The notes beneath the pieces were generated by a model that had not been told where the DNA came from, made no database searches, and saw nothing but the letters and a program-made list of their open reading frames with translations. A DNA stretch of 64,000 nt from Taenia hydatigena (taxonomy: Eukaryota > Platyhelminthes > Cestoda > Cyclophyllidea > Taeniidae). The position numbers and the translations under genes are program-made. Location: contig JADWOT020000001.1 of NCBI GenBank assembly GCA_036345935.2, positions 19,385,098 through 19,449,097 of the forward strand. Direction: 5' to 3'. Below are positions 1-9,130 of the stretch, piece after piece (position 1 is the stretch's first letter; each line of letters starts with the position of its first letter).

Positions 1-330
1 TAGAATGCTTCCGTCGTACAAATCTTTATCTAGCTATCCCACGCAGGCGACCTCTAGCAGCGAACAAACTCAGCCCAGTGCAAGGCAAATTCACATTTCT
101 AAAAGGACGTTCCTCAACGTTGGTGATTTTCGAGGTCATAATTTTTATTTTCCAGTTTGTAGTAAATCATGTTAAGCGATTTGAGCATTGGTGAGTTCTG
201 ACCAGCAGTGAAGTCTCTCAGGTGGGAGGTTTCATCGGTGGGTGGTTACAGCGGACATTGATAGCCGAGTGCAATGGTAGAGGGAGAGGAAAGGATGAAG
301 ATGGAGCTTTTCAGTTCCACAAAATAATAT
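1..330 (+). repeat. Repeat R, copy 1a (partial, runs off window start)
   Basis: This stretch aligns base by base with 61,996-62,325 at the other end of the window, with only scattered substitutions. Similarity stops after the block around 325-330: copy 4 continues 'aacatttcaa' whereas here the sequence becomes unrelated. The same motif block recurs a second time locally at about 3,145-3,300, so region 1-3,300 holds two partial R copies in the same orientation. No gene is recognised in it. The family is unclassified: I see no transposase, terminal repeat or poly(A) tail. Confidence 0.8.
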
Positions 331-2639
331 GCCCATTATGCTTGTATAGCGTGTTATATTCATGTGCGACGACTAAAACATTATCCAATGCAGTTGGCAG
401 AAAAATGTGAAAATTTATATCCAGTAGGCTGTTTTACGAAAGCAGGGACGTTGCTATCAGATGTCCTTTCACTTGCACGCCAATGCGATGAAAGAAGAGG
501 ATGGTTGGAAGGTGCATTTCCTAATGCACCAAATGTATTGCGCTAGCAGGAATGCGAGCTTGACCAGCTTTGTCCTTGTACATCCTTTTTGGAAGCTCTT
601 CATCCTTTGACGTTGACTTCGTCCACGACTCATTGCTAGCTATAAAAAACCCGCACTTTCATTTAATTTTCCAAGAGATGTTTTATGCCCAACTGATGAA
701 CAACTCGAATTTAGAGCACAGGTGATGCTCAATATAGGTAGAGACAGAAAGAGGAAGAGCATGCTACGGAATATGCATTCAATCAAGGGTCTCTCATTTC
801 GAACAATCCCTCCTCTGTTAGCAATGCTTTCTTTCCCTTTTTTCTAGTTACCCGTCAGTGAGTAAAGTGTGTTAGGACAAGGGACATGATCTTGGCCAAT
901 TACGTGGCACCTGACTTGTGGACATGACAACGGAAGAGGCTGATGCTAATGAGATTCGGAGTGAATAAAGTGCGGTCCAGCCTGTTTCCGTAGGGGTTCG
1001 CATTGCTTGTAGTAATTGAGACACCATTTGGCCTATAGCAATTGGTGGTGATGTAGAAGTAAGCTGGACTAATCTTAGCATGAATGGAGGAGGAGGAGGA
1101 GTCATAGCAATATTGCGTGACTGGAAAGGTGTATTTGGCCTCTGACGACAGGGATGATTTCTTTACCAAAACCTCCGACGTGCCACCAGTTGTGGAATTC
1201 AAGCGACAGTGGATGACCGATTGATTGGTCCTAGGCAAAACACGAACACGGAAACGCGAGTGACTTTAGTGGAGATTCGTGCCGTATTGCTTTAGTGAAC
1301 TGATGCTGGCGTCGTTGTCACCGTCTATTCTGACGCATTTGAGGAGTAGGCGACACAGGTTTTGTCCATTTTTTTCTGAAATCAGACTCCTTCCGATGAA
1401 AGTCGTTGATGCTCACGCACTTTTTATCCTACTTGCCTGCGCCGATGCAATAGCCCAGGCTGCCTCCCATACAGTCATTTCCTGGATCGCACGACTCCTC
1501 CTCTCTCCTTCCATTCGCCCTACCTCACATCAATTTAATAAAAATGTGTGGGATTTGCAGATCCAATTTACAAGCTTGGTACATTTCGTGTTGACATTAA
1601 CTTCTCACAAGGACTAACAGCTCACACGTGCAATTCGAGTGAGGAAGATCAGGCGAGTTGGAATCTTAGCGTCTGGCAGGATGCCTTCCATGCGAGGCTC
1701 TTCAATGCTCCCCTAGGTTTTATGGGGTGAGAGTGGAGGTGATCCCAAATGACTTGTGCTTATGAGTGTGGTGTCTGCCTAGTCAAATTTTTACAATAAT
1801 CGTATGGCAATTGTCACCAATGAGATCTCTTTCTGCTAGTGTCTTTGCGAACAGTAAAGGAACGTGCCGCCGTCTCAAAGGCTCCTCTATTTTCGTGTAA
1901 TTATACGACTTGCCCTCACGCTAGACAAGGCATCAGAGCAATTAATAAGGCGTCATTATTTCCCATCCTCCCTTCCAATCTTGTCATACAGTTGGCAAAA
2001 TGAAAAGTTTGGACTGAGTAGCTTTGCCTGATCATCGTAATAGCGGGATGGCTTGCCGCTGTGACGCGTAGCTAAGTCTCTTCAAATGTGGTCACGCCGA
2101 CCACTACCCCGTGCGTGGCACAGAAACAATTTTATATCTGGTTTGTGTTTTTGGGCGCCGAATGTGATTGTGCCCTGATGTGGGTGACGCTAGTCTTGTT
2201 CAATTGTCTTTCCCAGTGCTTGCGTCGTATTTGCTCCCACAGTTAGATGTGCTGCCACCGCCACCGTTTCGATCAGTGCTAGCGTTGCGTGGGCCTCCTC
2301 GCGCAACGTCGTAGTGCGTGGGTAAGTGGGCCCGCTGCCTGCAATTGCTTTACCGTGCGTAACGGCGGCAACACTTGGTGGTTCAGCACGTGCATAACAG
2401 AGAGCATTTGCGGTGCTGACTCCTCCTCAGTGGGTGGCAGTGCATCAGGCGGTCCCCTTGCTGGCCTCTGCACTGGCCGGCTTTTGATTACTTCAATCCA
2501 CCTCGTTACCGTGAGTCGACGTTTATGTGACATTGAATTATTTGGACGAAACTAAGAGCACTTCGGCAGTCACTGTGATGGGCATTCAGTAAGAGCCAAC
2601 TTAGTAGGAGAGTCACGTTGATCTAACCATTGTGGCAAT
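331..2639. other. Unassigned sequence between two partial R copies
   Basis: No gene is recognised and I see no second copy of this stretch in the window. Two parts stand out. Around 1,396 (+) a short frame begins with a signal-peptide-like hydrophobic run (MKVVDAHALFILLACADAI) and, after a pyrimidine-rich stretch, an AG at 1,558-1,559 precedes another open block to about 1,728. Between about 2,200 and 2,520 the sequence is visibly richer in G+C and CpG than its surroundings and is open on both strands, with a good splice-donor match GTAAGT near 2,323. Neither is enough to call a gene. Confidence 0.5.
1396..1730 (+). other. Possible exon pair of a secreted protein (weak)
   Basis: A Met codon at 1,396 starts a frame whose first ~20 residues are a plausible signal peptide (basic-poor start, hydrophobic core FILLACADAIA). 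About 100 bases further on, after a pyrimidine-rich stretch, 'tttgcag' ends at about 1,559 and is followed by an open block in another frame that reads DPIYKLGTFRVDINFSQGL and carries an Asn-Ser-Ser site before a stop near 1,730. The arrangement is what a signal-peptide exon followed by a short downstream exon would look like, but no clear donor site is visible after the first block. No family is recognised. This may equally be chance. Confidence 0.2.
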
Positions 2640-3723
2640 CGTGTGACTGTGTTCATTTCCTGCAGATTCTTGATCATCTAGTCGAACAGAAGGTTAGAGA
2701 GGTCGAATAAGCAGCGTGTCTTCTTTGCATGCTGAATTCGTATCCCTGGTGTAGTGTAAGGCAGCCCTTGGTGTACACGCTGCCTTCCAGGCACCGGAAG
2801 TGGTGCAGAAGTTAAGTGAATCGGTCTTAGGGTGGATGAGGGAGGTGTGGAACTTCTCGCTGTTACTCGAGCTTGACTCGAGTGCTTTCGTCTTACAAGT
2901 CCTTATCTCTTGGAGGCATCATTCTATCCAGGTGGCCCTTATCAGGGAATAGACGTTAGCTCTTCCTTGACGTAATCGGAACGCTTGGTCGAATGCAAGA
3001 TAATTCGAACTTCATAGGGAACGTTCCCTAATACTGGTATATTATTAAAACAGAATTTTTAACTTTCCAGCTTGCAAGATGGGCGATCAAAGCATTCCTT
3101 TTGCTGACTATCGGATAGGTTAGCAAGTGCGTAGTTTGTAGTTAATCATGTTAAGCGATTTGAGCATTGGTGAGTGCTGACCAGCAGTGAAGTCTCTCAG
3201 GTGGGAGGTTTCATCGGTGGGTGGTTACGGCGGACATTGATAGCCAAGTGCAATGGTAGAGGGAGAGGAAAGGATGAAGATGGAGCTTTTGAGTTCCACA
3301 GAATAACATTTCAAGGGAAAAGTAGTGAAAGTGGCCACAATATTTGATTTCGTAATCCATTTGTAAGGGCTCAAAGTTGCTGTCTGCTGACTGCTTAGAG
3401 GGACGAGTGAGCATGCGGACGATCTCATTTCCACCTTTTACGTCATTAAATAAACGGCAGCAACAGCTAAGGGAGAAAGGAGGTAGGAAATGTAGTTGGA
3501 CCTGGTGAGACTTGATAAGAGAATGACCGAACGAGACAGAGGCACCTTTCTGATCTAGAATGCTAAATTTACCGGCAGAATCAAGGCATTCCTCATCGAA
3601 GACATCCACTGTCACTGGAAGAGTGCACAATAGGTACGGATAGGCTAGCGAGTGTGTGGTATTCACTGGACCTACAATTCCTCATCAGCTAAATTGAGTG
3701 CTGATGCAAGTTCCCACATTAGA

Positions 3724-4200
3724 TCAGAAGCAGATGCCAATGTATGCAGGGTGCAAATCACTGCCATGACACCAAATTGGGAACAAGTCAACTGCAGATA
3801 ATGGTTGGTTGGTTGGTTGGTGTGGCAAACGAAATGGGCTACCGTTATCGTGATTGGCACGCATAAGTGGAATGACGGAGGGTGAATGAATAACCAGCAC
3901 CTGTGGAGGGTAGCCGTTTTGAAGGATGTGGCAAACAGCCCGAAATGCAAGAAGTGAATTGAAGGCAATCCTTCGCAGTGCAGCAAACCAGACCAAAACT
4001 GCACTGATGATGAGAGGCAATAGGGCGAGAGCCGTCTTGACGCAGCCTTCTGCTCCACCGATAGACGAGTTAATAAGGACGAATGTCGATTGTGTCCTCT
4101 GTGTGTGTGCAGTCACCTCACTGACATGCCAATGCAGCATGCTACTGTCGCCAACTGAAGTAGTGCATCGGACAATTGAAGTGCCTCTTGAGTCTCGCAA
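3724..4200 (-). other. Open frame shared by R copies 1b and 4 (158 codons), probably not a gene
   Basis: An uninterrupted 158-codon minus-strand frame with a hydrophobic run (ALALLPLIISAVLVWFAAL) near residue 60. Copy 4 keeps the frame open at the same length (62,668-63,144). By hand alignment about 20 base differences between the two copies cause about 17 amino-acid changes, the opposite of what a maintained protein would show. The plus strand over the same stretch is also largely open. I read this as repeat DNA that happens to stay open over a short divergence time, not as a membrane protein gene. No family is recognised. Confidence 0.35.
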
Positions 4201-4368
4201 ATGTAGCCTGCTATTTGTAAAAACAGAAGAACTTGCTACAATGCATTTTGGTTCAAGTGACTTTGCAACAACGAATGCTGGCTACTTTCTTCCTTTGGTG
4301 TTTTCGACGGTTCAGGTTCGCAAAGAGTGGTTCTGCCGGCAATCCCCTCTGACCGTTACACATTACAA

Positions 4369-4693
4369 NNNNNNNNNNNNNNNNNNNNNNNNNNNNNNNN
4401 NNNNNNNNNNNNNNNNNNNNNNNNNNNNNNNNNNNNNNNNNNNNNNNNNNNNNNNNNNNNNNNNNNNNNNNNNNNNNNNNNNNNNNNNNNNNNNNNNNNN
4501 NNNNNNNNNNNNNNNNNNNNNNNNNNNNNNNNNNNNNNNNNNNNNNNNNNNNNNNNNNNNNNNNNNNNNNNNNNNNNNNNNNNNNNNNNNNNNNNNNNNN
4601 NNNNNNNNNNNNNNNNNNNNNNNNNNNNNNNNNNNNNNNNNNNNNNNNNNNNNNNNNNNNNNNNNNNNNNNNNNNNNNNNNNNNNNNNNNNNN
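4369..4693. other. Assembly gap (325 N) inside R copy 1b
   Basis: The N run is bounded by 'cattacaa' on the left and 'atcggttacag' on the right. In copies 3 and 4 the same two landmarks are 224 bases apart (57,305-57,528 and 63,314-63,537). The gap is therefore probably about 100 bases too long, unless this copy has an insertion. It lies just before the TCC-rich microsatellite. Confidence 0.95.
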
Positions 4694-4710
4694 ATCGGTT
4701 ACAGTCCTTC

Positions 4711-4749
4711 CTTCTCCTCCTCCTCCTCCTCCTCTTCCTCTTCCTCCTC
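4711..4749 (+). repeat. (TCC)n/(TTC)n microsatellite in R copy 1b
   Basis: Imperfect TCC/TTC trinucleotide run, the equivalent of the tracts at 33,227-33,281, 57,545-57,571 and 63,550-63,589. All four sit at the same place in R, between 'ggttacagtcc' and 'gcagata'. Length differs in each copy, as expected of slippage. Confidence 0.9.
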
Positions 4750-5066
4750 GCAGATATTTACCCATCACCAACTCATTAGTTTTATATCCCTGCAATCCCT
4801 GCTGCATCACTTGCATCCACTCATCGTCTAGTAGTGATGGTGGTGGAATTAATAATATGAATGGCATTTCGGAAGATTAGAACTTACAATCATAACAATG
4901 TAGCATAAGTTGTAACCTAGTAGCTTATCACAGCTACACAATTTGCAAACATTTCTCGATTACGCTAATTCGGCACTGTCCTTTAAGCCTCCCCTCCAGA
5001 CTTTAGCTGACGAGATGAAGGATTGTATTGCGGTAGATTCTACCTCTACGTTTTGCTAGCATTGCC

Positions 5067-5399
5067 ATGGAGGCTGTAGACGACTTGGTAAGTCACTTGG
5101 AAAGTGGGATTAGCAAGGTAGAAATGAGGGCTTCGGGAGACACCTCGGTAAAGTGGGACACTACAGGGATTGTCTGCTCAAGTGTGTGGGTGCTGATGAA
5201 AAAGGGTGAATCAACTCTCACCTCTCAGCCTAGGTACAGTGCCCCAGATCAAGAATCTGTGCAGTTGTCAAGTGGACTTGAGCGTCCACTGCGTCACACA
5301 TACGTGACACCAGAAAATAAATGCAAATTTTTCGTGTTCCACACATGGGACGTAAGTAGCCAACAAATTATGCAAATACAGTGTGTATTTGGTGTGTAG
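5067..5399 (+). other. Open frame shared by R copies (110 codons), probably not a gene
   Basis: Plus-strand frame starting MEAVDDLVSHLES; copy 3 has the same frame at 57,888-58,220 with two amino-acid changes, and copy 4 starts it at 63,905 before the window ends. The more distant copy 2 (33,599 onward) allows a test. In the first ~44 codons I count about 3 silent and about 11 amino-acid-changing differences, close to or above neutral expectation. There is no recognisable domain, signal peptide or membrane segment. I treat it as non-coding repeat sequence. Confidence 0.35.
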
Positions 5400-5866
5400 A
5401 AAGGTAAAGTGACTCAGAAGTAGGGGCTATGGGACGATGAAGCGAATAGGAGTGAAGGTCGACTAAGCATGGAAAGGAGACCCGTGAGACCTACTTCACT
5501 CAAACGCCTATTCCACCAGCCAAAGTGATTCGCAAAATATTCGTCACTTGCTTTTATCCTACCCTTCCCAAACAGGCACCCATTCGCTGTGCAACAATGG
5601 AAAATAACGGCCATCCTTTAGGCGTCATAGTGAGCTGCATTACGTTACACTTTATTTCACGTTTGGAATAGCACAAACATACAGCCAAAAAGGATAGGGA
5701 GAAGTCACTGACAATGAGAGGCAGTAAAAACGAGGAAAGGTAAAGCTGCCTGAAATGCCGCACTCTAAGTGTTGTTTCTGGCTTGCGAAACAAGAGAAAC
5801 ACGGTTTGATTTGTTGTCCTCCTTGCATCCTCATGGGTGGTCCAGCTGGAATGCACCTGCTAAGCG

Positions 5867-6331
5867 ATGGAATTCACGTGTGAAATTGTGCAACACTTTG
5901 CATCTTTCCTCTCAATCCTCACCTTCGAGAGGCTGCAGCGTGTCGCTCAGCACATCGTGCGTCAGCACACCTGCAGCAGTGTTGCTTGTTCTCAAGGTGT
6001 TTCCTCCAATACAGCTGTAATCCTCCATAAACCGCCTGATCATATTGGTAGCGAAATGGCACCAGTTGAGCGTTACGATGCGCCCACCCGCTGGCCATCA
6101 CGACAGTGTGAAATGCCGCCCAAGAGGACATCTGCTCCCACATCACCCTACGTGCCAGTGGAGGAGGACAGTGGCGATTGTGAGACACCTGGCAAGCCTG
6201 CCATTGCACAGCCAGAAGCAGTGTCAATACCGAATCCACACGATACACTGCAACGCATCAGAAAGCTGCGCAGCATTCTCCGAATCGACGCATGGCTGCA
6301 TTCACTTCGGTTGAATGAAGACTCGCAGTGA
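5867..6331 (+). other. Open frame shared by R copies 1b and 3 (154 codons), ancient exon or chance
   Basis: Starts MEFTCEIVQHFASFL and later contains a Pro/Ser/Thr/Glu-rich linker (PPKRTSAPTSPYVPVEE). This is the most protein-like composition in the window. Copy 3 (58,688-59,359) keeps the frame and extends it through a fold-back to 223 codons. Over the shared ~145 codons I count about 2 silent and about 14 amino-acid-changing differences, so there is no sign of purifying selection between these copies. It could be a decayed host exon captured by the repeat. No family is recognised. Confidence 0.35.
6166..6305 (+). repeat. Single 140-bp arm corresponding to the fold-back of R copy 3
   Basis: This block matches the left arm 58,987-59,126 of the copy 3 hairpin. 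Here only one arm exists. It is followed at about 6,311-6,357 by the hairpin spacer in the opposite orientation to copy 3 ('gcagtgaggactagtggtgc' versus its reverse complement). The gypsy remnant follows soon after. Confidence 0.75.
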
Positions 6332-6440
6332 GGACTAGTGGTGCAGTGAGGGCTGTCTCTTCCGCAGAGGGCTTGGAAGAAGATGTCAGGAACCTGTCGT
6401 ATACCAGGGGCGTGTTGGGATCTGTACTCTGTGTGTCTCT

Positions 6441-6956
6441 TCACTGATGCTCAGTCGGTTCGCTTAAAAATAGGGTTCCCACTACACTGCTATGCCTTTC
6501 CACTGAGAGAGGTCTGCGGGATAATGCATTCGCGCTGCTATGCGAGTCCCCTTTTCTGTGCTGCACAGTGAAGTCATATTGCTGCAGTTCCTCGTACCAC
6601 CGTGCAACCGAACGATCGGTCTCCTTCATTGTTTTCAACAAGGTCAGTGACTGATAGTCTGTTCTCACTATGACCTGTCTTGCTATCAGGTGGTGCTTGA
6701 AGTGTCGCACCATTGTGTAGATGGCGAAAAGTTCGCGTTCTGTTGCACTCTTCTGTCTCATTTTTTTGTCTAGTCTGACACTAGCGTAGGCGATGACGTG
6801 TTCTCTGCCTTCTTTGTCTCGCTGCGAAAGTGTCTGTCTAGTACAAAGGGTGGTGCGTCGGTCTCTAAGTTTGGTAAAGCCAGAATCGCAGCGGAGCGGA
6901 GCAGAGCGTTCGCTTTGGTTACTTGAAGGCTTCATCATGTTCGTTTTCACACTCAA
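6441..6956 (-). pseudogene. pol: RNase H domain of gypsy pol (fragment)
   Basis: The frame contains the gypsy RNase H hallmarks in order: HVIAYASVRL, then ATERELFAI (catalytic Glu), then VRTDYQSL (catalytic Asp) and the tail HRKGDSHSSANALSRRP that normally leads to the integrase. It follows RT on the same strand after a short gap at 6,957-6,980 and is in a separate frame. The first part, which should join the RT thumb to RNase H, is damaged. The integrase that should follow is absent. A second, more decayed copy of this segment lies at 53,136-53,745. Confidence 0.85.
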
Positions 6957-6980
6957 AATACTTTTTTGCCTGCTTCTCTG

Positions 6981-7958
6981 TTAGTTTTTGAAGGGGACTA
7001 GCGACCTTTCCAAACCGAGGGAACTTCGGAGTTTTGTCTGATTAGTTGGTGTTGGCCAGGTTCTCACTTGTTTTGTGCGATCTTCAGTGACTGCCATCCC
7101 GTCTGACGAGACTGTGCGCCCCAAGAAGGTGACTGAACGAGGAAGAAAATGACACTTCTTTGGATTCAAGGTCAAACCTGCATCCTGCGGACAGTCCAGG
7201 ACTAATTTAGGATTAGCGATATGCTGGCGGATGTCTACCAAAAACAGGACGTCATCGAGATAAATTATGCGATGTTTCGGAAAAAGCCCGATCAGTGCTG
7301 TCTGCTGCATCAGGCGCTGGAAAGTGGCTGCGGCGTTACAGAGTCCAAACGGCATTGTCTGGAATTCAATAGGCCCGTTGGGTACTGTGAAAGCCGTCTT
7401 CTCCCTATCTTTTTCCCCACTTCTACTTGCCAGTATCCGGATTTTAAGTCTATTGTGGAGAACCAAAGAGTCGTTGATATGAGTTAGTGAAAAGGCGTCC
7501 TTCTTAGTGATGGTATCATGCTTTCTGTAATCGATACACAGCCATGGACTACCGCCACTTTTCCATAACTGTGCGAATGGGGAAGCCCATGGTGACTTGG
7601 AAGGTTTTATGGCTTCATCCTTGATCATCTCTTCCACCAGACGGTTTACTTCTTCCAGGAGGGGCGGCAGTATACGTCTGAGTGGTCGCCAAATGAGCCC
7701 AGCTTCGCCGGCGTCAATAGTATGTTTGACTATATTTGTTCGTCCGAGTTTCGCTCCTTGCCATGAGAACATGCTCGGATACCTGCTAAGCAATGAGCGC
7801 AGGTCCTTTCTCTCGCTATCGGTGATCTGTGTCAACTGGGAGCAAAGCTCATCTAAGTTGTTGATGGAAATGTCCGTAACCTCGACTGTTTCTACATTCG
7901 CCAGCAATTTCGTCAGCGTCCTTTTTTGAAGGGGATCTGACTGGACTTGTTTCCTCAT
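6981..7958 (-). pseudogene. pol: Reverse transcriptase of gypsy pol (frameshifted)
   Basis: The longest open frame in the window, 325 codons. Visible RT landmarks: WASPFAQLWKSGG, CIDYR (about residue 141), MPFGLCNAAATFQRLM (about 202-217) and the polymerase box YLDD (233-236). Motif A is not in this frame: a string ending DLKSGYWQ is readable in the neighbouring frame at about 7,430-7,470, so a pair of compensating small indels has shifted the reading across the first catalytic Asp. The end of the frame, around the RT-RNase H connection, is also disrupted (SSLGLERSLVPFKN). The element is therefore inactive in its present form although the YLDD box is intact. Confidence 0.9.
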
Positions 7959-8059
7959 ACTGCTGGGTCACGAATGTCCCTTCTGCGAAATTCAGAGCCA
8001 CCTTGGTATTACGAAGGATGCCAACGCCGAGTACCGCGTCCCAAACTAACTCGGGGCAC

Positions 8060-8330
8060 ACAATAAATTAGACTGTTTAGGTTTCTTATCCAGTGACACT
8101 TTTAGCGACGTCTAGCCTTTTACCTTCACCTTTCTCCCTTCTGCTGAGAGAAATTTTGCAGAGGGGGTACCAGTGTGAAACTTGGTGCGGAGATCTGGGA
8201 ACGCTTGGGGATTCACTAATGCCTTGTCTGCGCCTGAGTCAAGGAGGAAACTGCAGGGGTGTCCCTCTAGCTTGGCAGTGACTTGCATGAATGGGATCGA
8301 ACCATGGGAGGGTAGGCAGAATAAGAAATA
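8060..8330 (-). pseudogene. pol: Retropepsin-like aspartic protease of gypsy pol (fragment)
   Basis: On the minus strand around 8,225-8,285 the translation reads KLEGHPCSFLLDSGADKALV. This has the D-S-G catalytic triad of retropepsins, preceded by the typical hydrophobic beta strand. Downstream the separate frame 8,061-7,849 begins CPELVWDAVLGVGILRNT, which resembles the C-terminal ILG-D-x-L strand of these proteases. Stops and frame changes separate the pieces. This lies between gag and RT as expected for Ty3/gypsy pol. Confidence 0.75.
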
Positions 8331-8599
8331 GTGCGGCTCACCTGCTTTTGAGATACGGCGCGACGGTGTTTAACGTGGACGTGCAGAATTCGGTCAGCAT
8401 TTAGACATATGGAACGCTTCTTGGTCACTGCCTCGATCAACTGGCTGAGATCGTTGGTTTTCATGGTCTGAAGCTTTGCTGTGATGGACAGTGGCCGGAC
8501 TCCGACTTTGAATTGAACAGCCACCCAACTTTTCACCATGTTAGGAGGGCAGCCTCTAAAGGGCCGTTCGACGAGGATTTGCAGGACCACAGCGCACTC

Positions 8600-9106
8600 C
8601 TAGTCGTATTCGCCTAGTTTTTGACAGCGGCAAAAGAAGTCCCTAGCTAGCAACTGCTCTCGCTGGCCGATAACGAGTTGAGCCAGTATCTCACAGCACT
8701 GGTCAGGATCGGAGTCAGGTGAGACCCTGGCATCAATCACTGCTGAGAAAAGCTCTTGCGGAAGGGCGTGCAGGATCAGCGGAATTCTCCGCCACTGGGG
8801 GTATAAGTGGATGTAAAACCTCACGGTTTCCATCCGATCCTCAAAATTCTTTCCTTCCTTGAAACGAGGAAGGTCCGCTAATGCTGCCATCAGTGTAGAG
8901 GATTCCTCCTCTTCTTTCTTATCGCCCTTGTTATTAGAAGTCTGAACACGCTTCGACATCTTTATTATGGATGAGAGAGAGAGAGAGAGAGTACAGCAGG
9001 ACCTTGTAAGAGAGTTCAGGACGGGGATGAATCGCGCTCCTGTGAGTCGCCACGCCGCTCCGCTACCAGGTTCAAATTGTCGCCCCGCCTCTGGCCTACA
9101 AAGCAC
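8600..9106 (-). pseudogene. gag: Gag-like protein of gypsy element (broken)
   Basis: A 168-codon minus-strand frame. The natural start is probably the Met of MSKRVQTSNN at 8,959, residue 50, just after the (GA)n run that lies in the leader. The body has the capsid-type pattern DLPRFKEGKNFEDRMETVRF and later PQELFSAVIDARVSPD, seen in gag of flatworm gypsy elements (recalled family resemblance, not searched). A stop after GEYD separates it from a continuing frame at 8,590-8,267 (KSWVAVQFKVGVRPLSI). No CCHC zinc knuckle could be seen. Confidence 0.65.
8969..8990 (+). repeat. (GA)n microsatellite in gypsy leader
   Basis: About ten GA dinucleotides directly upstream of the gag start of the minus-strand gypsy remnant. 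On the sense strand this is a CT run. A shorter CT run stands at the same place in the related leader at 48,470-48,480, so the tract belongs to the element. Confidence 0.9.
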
Positions 9107-9130
9107 ACTTAAAGAACATAAGCATTACAA

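Larger units (their letters stand above)
2640..6351 (+). repeat. Repeat R, copy 1b (longest copy, contains gap)
   Basis: Direct repeat of 61,750-64,000 (copy 4) and 56,977-59,126 (copy 3). The 5' part matches copy 4 from about 2,640; the 3' part matches copy 3 up to about 6,351, where the homology ends inside a short spacer found in the copy 3 hairpin. Relative to copy 4 it has an insertion of about 85 bases near 3,060-3,145 and a different indel pattern near 3,456-3,650. It carries a (TTGG)n run at about 3,803-3,820, a pyrimidine microsatellite and a run of N. Differences from copies 3 and 4 are in the range of a few percent by hand alignment. Several open frames inside are shared with other copies but do not show coding-type substitution. 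Confidence 0.85.
6441..9130 (-). mobile_element. Ty3/gypsy-type LTR retrotransposon remnant (gag-PR-RT-RNase H)
   Basis: Read on the minus strand, the order is leader, gag-like frame (9,106-8,600), second gag part (8,590-8,267), retropepsin with DSGA near 8,235, RT (7,958-6,981) and RNase H (6,956-6,441). PR-RT-RNase H order and RT motifs place it in Ty3/gypsy. Integrase, both LTRs and a clear 3' end are missing: the element stops where repeat R begins (about 6,352-6,440). Frames are split by stops and frameshifts, so it is defective. The gag sequence is of the kind found in flatworm gypsy elements (weak recognition). Fragments of related elements occur at 14,960-15,130, 48,334-48,490, 53,136-53,745 and 54,382-54,552. 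Confidence 0.85.

Noticed and set aside
2279..2533. 84-codon minus-strand frame with proline-rich composition
   Set aside because: Open on both strands in a GC-rich block; composition alone explains it.
3211..3666. 151-codon minus-strand frame in R copy 1b
   Set aside because: The same region in copy 4 is disrupted by indels and a stop, so the frame is not conserved.
4253..4867. Long open frames running through the N gap on both strands
   Set aside because: The length comes from unknown bases; the sequenced parts are repeat R and a TCC tract.
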